Positions 63,431-64,000 of a stretch of 64,000 bases of DNA are shown here, piece after piece. The notes beneath the pieces are model-generated. The model worked only from the letters and a program-made list of their open reading frames with translations, was not told where the DNA came from and did not search any database. The DNA comes from Spodoptera frugiperda. Taxonomy: Eukaryota; Arthropoda; Insecta; Lepidoptera; Noctuidae. Made by a program: the position numbers and the translations under genes. Every line of letters begins with the position of its first letter. Within the stretch, counting starts at the first letter, position 1. Where the stretch lies: NCBI RefSeq assembly GCF_023101765.2, contig NC_064236.1, positions 434,001 to 498,000 on the forward strand. Reading direction: 5' to 3'.

Positions 63431-63561
63431 ATGGACTGTATTCGGAAGAAAGCCTTTAAGGTGGGGAAGGTGCGCATGCGCCATGCGGTCAGTGTGTGTG
63501 TAGACGGCAAAGGCGTGCGCACGCGTTCCCAGATTCAATACGATCTCGAGACAACTAAATC
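63431..63561 (+). CDS. Candidate first exon in a CpG-rich patch, unrecognised
   Basis: An ATG in good context (ctaaaaATGG) opens 43 codons (MDCIRKKAFKVGKVRMRHAV at the start, QIQYDLETTK at the end) that run to a perfect donor GTAAGTG. The 180 bases around it hold many CpG dinucleotides (GCGCATGCGCCATGCGG, GTGCGCACGCG), unlike the AT-rich flanks, as for a promoter-proximal first exon. The protein is not recognised, and the downstream exons would lie beyond the window. Confidence 0.3.
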
Positions 63562-64000
63562 GTAAGTGTTTTTTGTGCGATTCAGTGTTTACGGTCACGT
63601 GGTTAAAGGGTAATTTGTTTGTTTTGCGTTTGCGATTTATTTTGCTTATGCGATTTTTTTCTTTATTTTTAATGCGTGTTTGGTTTTCCAAATTATTTGA
63701 TTAGAGTAAATGCTTAATTAGTTATAACACATATTATGCAAATAATATAAAAAGTGGTTTATAACTTGGAAGTTGGAATTACGTAGGCACTGCATATAAA
63801 AATATGTTTTAACAATACTTAATTGTTAAATAAATCCTTTGAATATTATTGATGGACTGAAACTGTAATAATAATTTTTCGCCCATATCTTTTGTTTGAA
63901 AATGTTGTACATATAAATTTCACTCCATTCAAGCGTACGGTTATTATGAAACTGACTGAATACAAATTTCACGCATCATACATAAATACAAGTTGGATTA

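Overview
The window is nuclear DNA of an insect, almost certainly a moth or butterfly. It is AT-rich, its genes have many small exons with GT-AG introns, and it is littered with short repeats of types I recognise from lepidopteran genomes, including a 1.46 kb non-autonomous Helitron, a TA-flanked MITE and several dispersed SINE-like families. There is no bacterial or viral gene content, no tRNA or rRNA gene and no CRISPR array that I could find. All exon models come from reading splice sites and reading-frame phase by eye.

Layout: (1) 1-13.9 kb is mainly non-coding, with repeat fragments, a decayed multi-copy (transposon-like) protein gene at 6.7-7.6 kb and one weak candidate first exon at 2.4 kb. 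(2) 13.9-21.2 kb, + strand, holds the 3' part of corkscrew (csw), the insect SHP2/PTPN11 orthologue: ten exons in continuous frame from the C-terminal SH2 domain through the whole tyrosine phosphatase domain, plus a possible alternative last exon. The N-SH2 exons were not found and probably lie further left. (3) 21.3-24.6 kb is the gap between two convergent genes and carries a MITE. (4) 24.8-40.5 kb, - strand, holds the 3' part of a coiled-coil scaffold gene of the SRCIN1/KIAA1217 (p140Cap/sickle tail) family: twelve exons in continuous frame, then apparently alternative C-terminal ends, one of them a very GC-rich 265-codon exon. (5) 42.1-46.3 kb, + strand, is a complete five-exon gene for a secreted 853-residue protein. 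It has a signal peptide, a pentraxin/LamG-like fold, a long cysteine-free basic linker and a short Cys-containing C-terminal module. It lies upstream of, or nested in an intron of, the - strand gene. (6) 46.4-64 kb is non-coding apart from a Helitron at 53.8-55.3 kb, repeat copies and one CpG-rich candidate first exon at 63.4 kb.

Two of the genes are signalling proteins: csw acts downstream of receptor tyrosine kinases in Ras/MAPK signalling, and the SRCIN1-type protein is, in vertebrates, a scaffold regulating Src and the actin cytoskeleton. The sequence itself gives no evidence that they are co-regulated. I found no clearly new biological system. The best leads are alternative ends and cassette exons in the two signalling genes, the unusual architecture of the pentraxin-like protein, and several perfect hairpins, including two back-to-back just after a splice donor.
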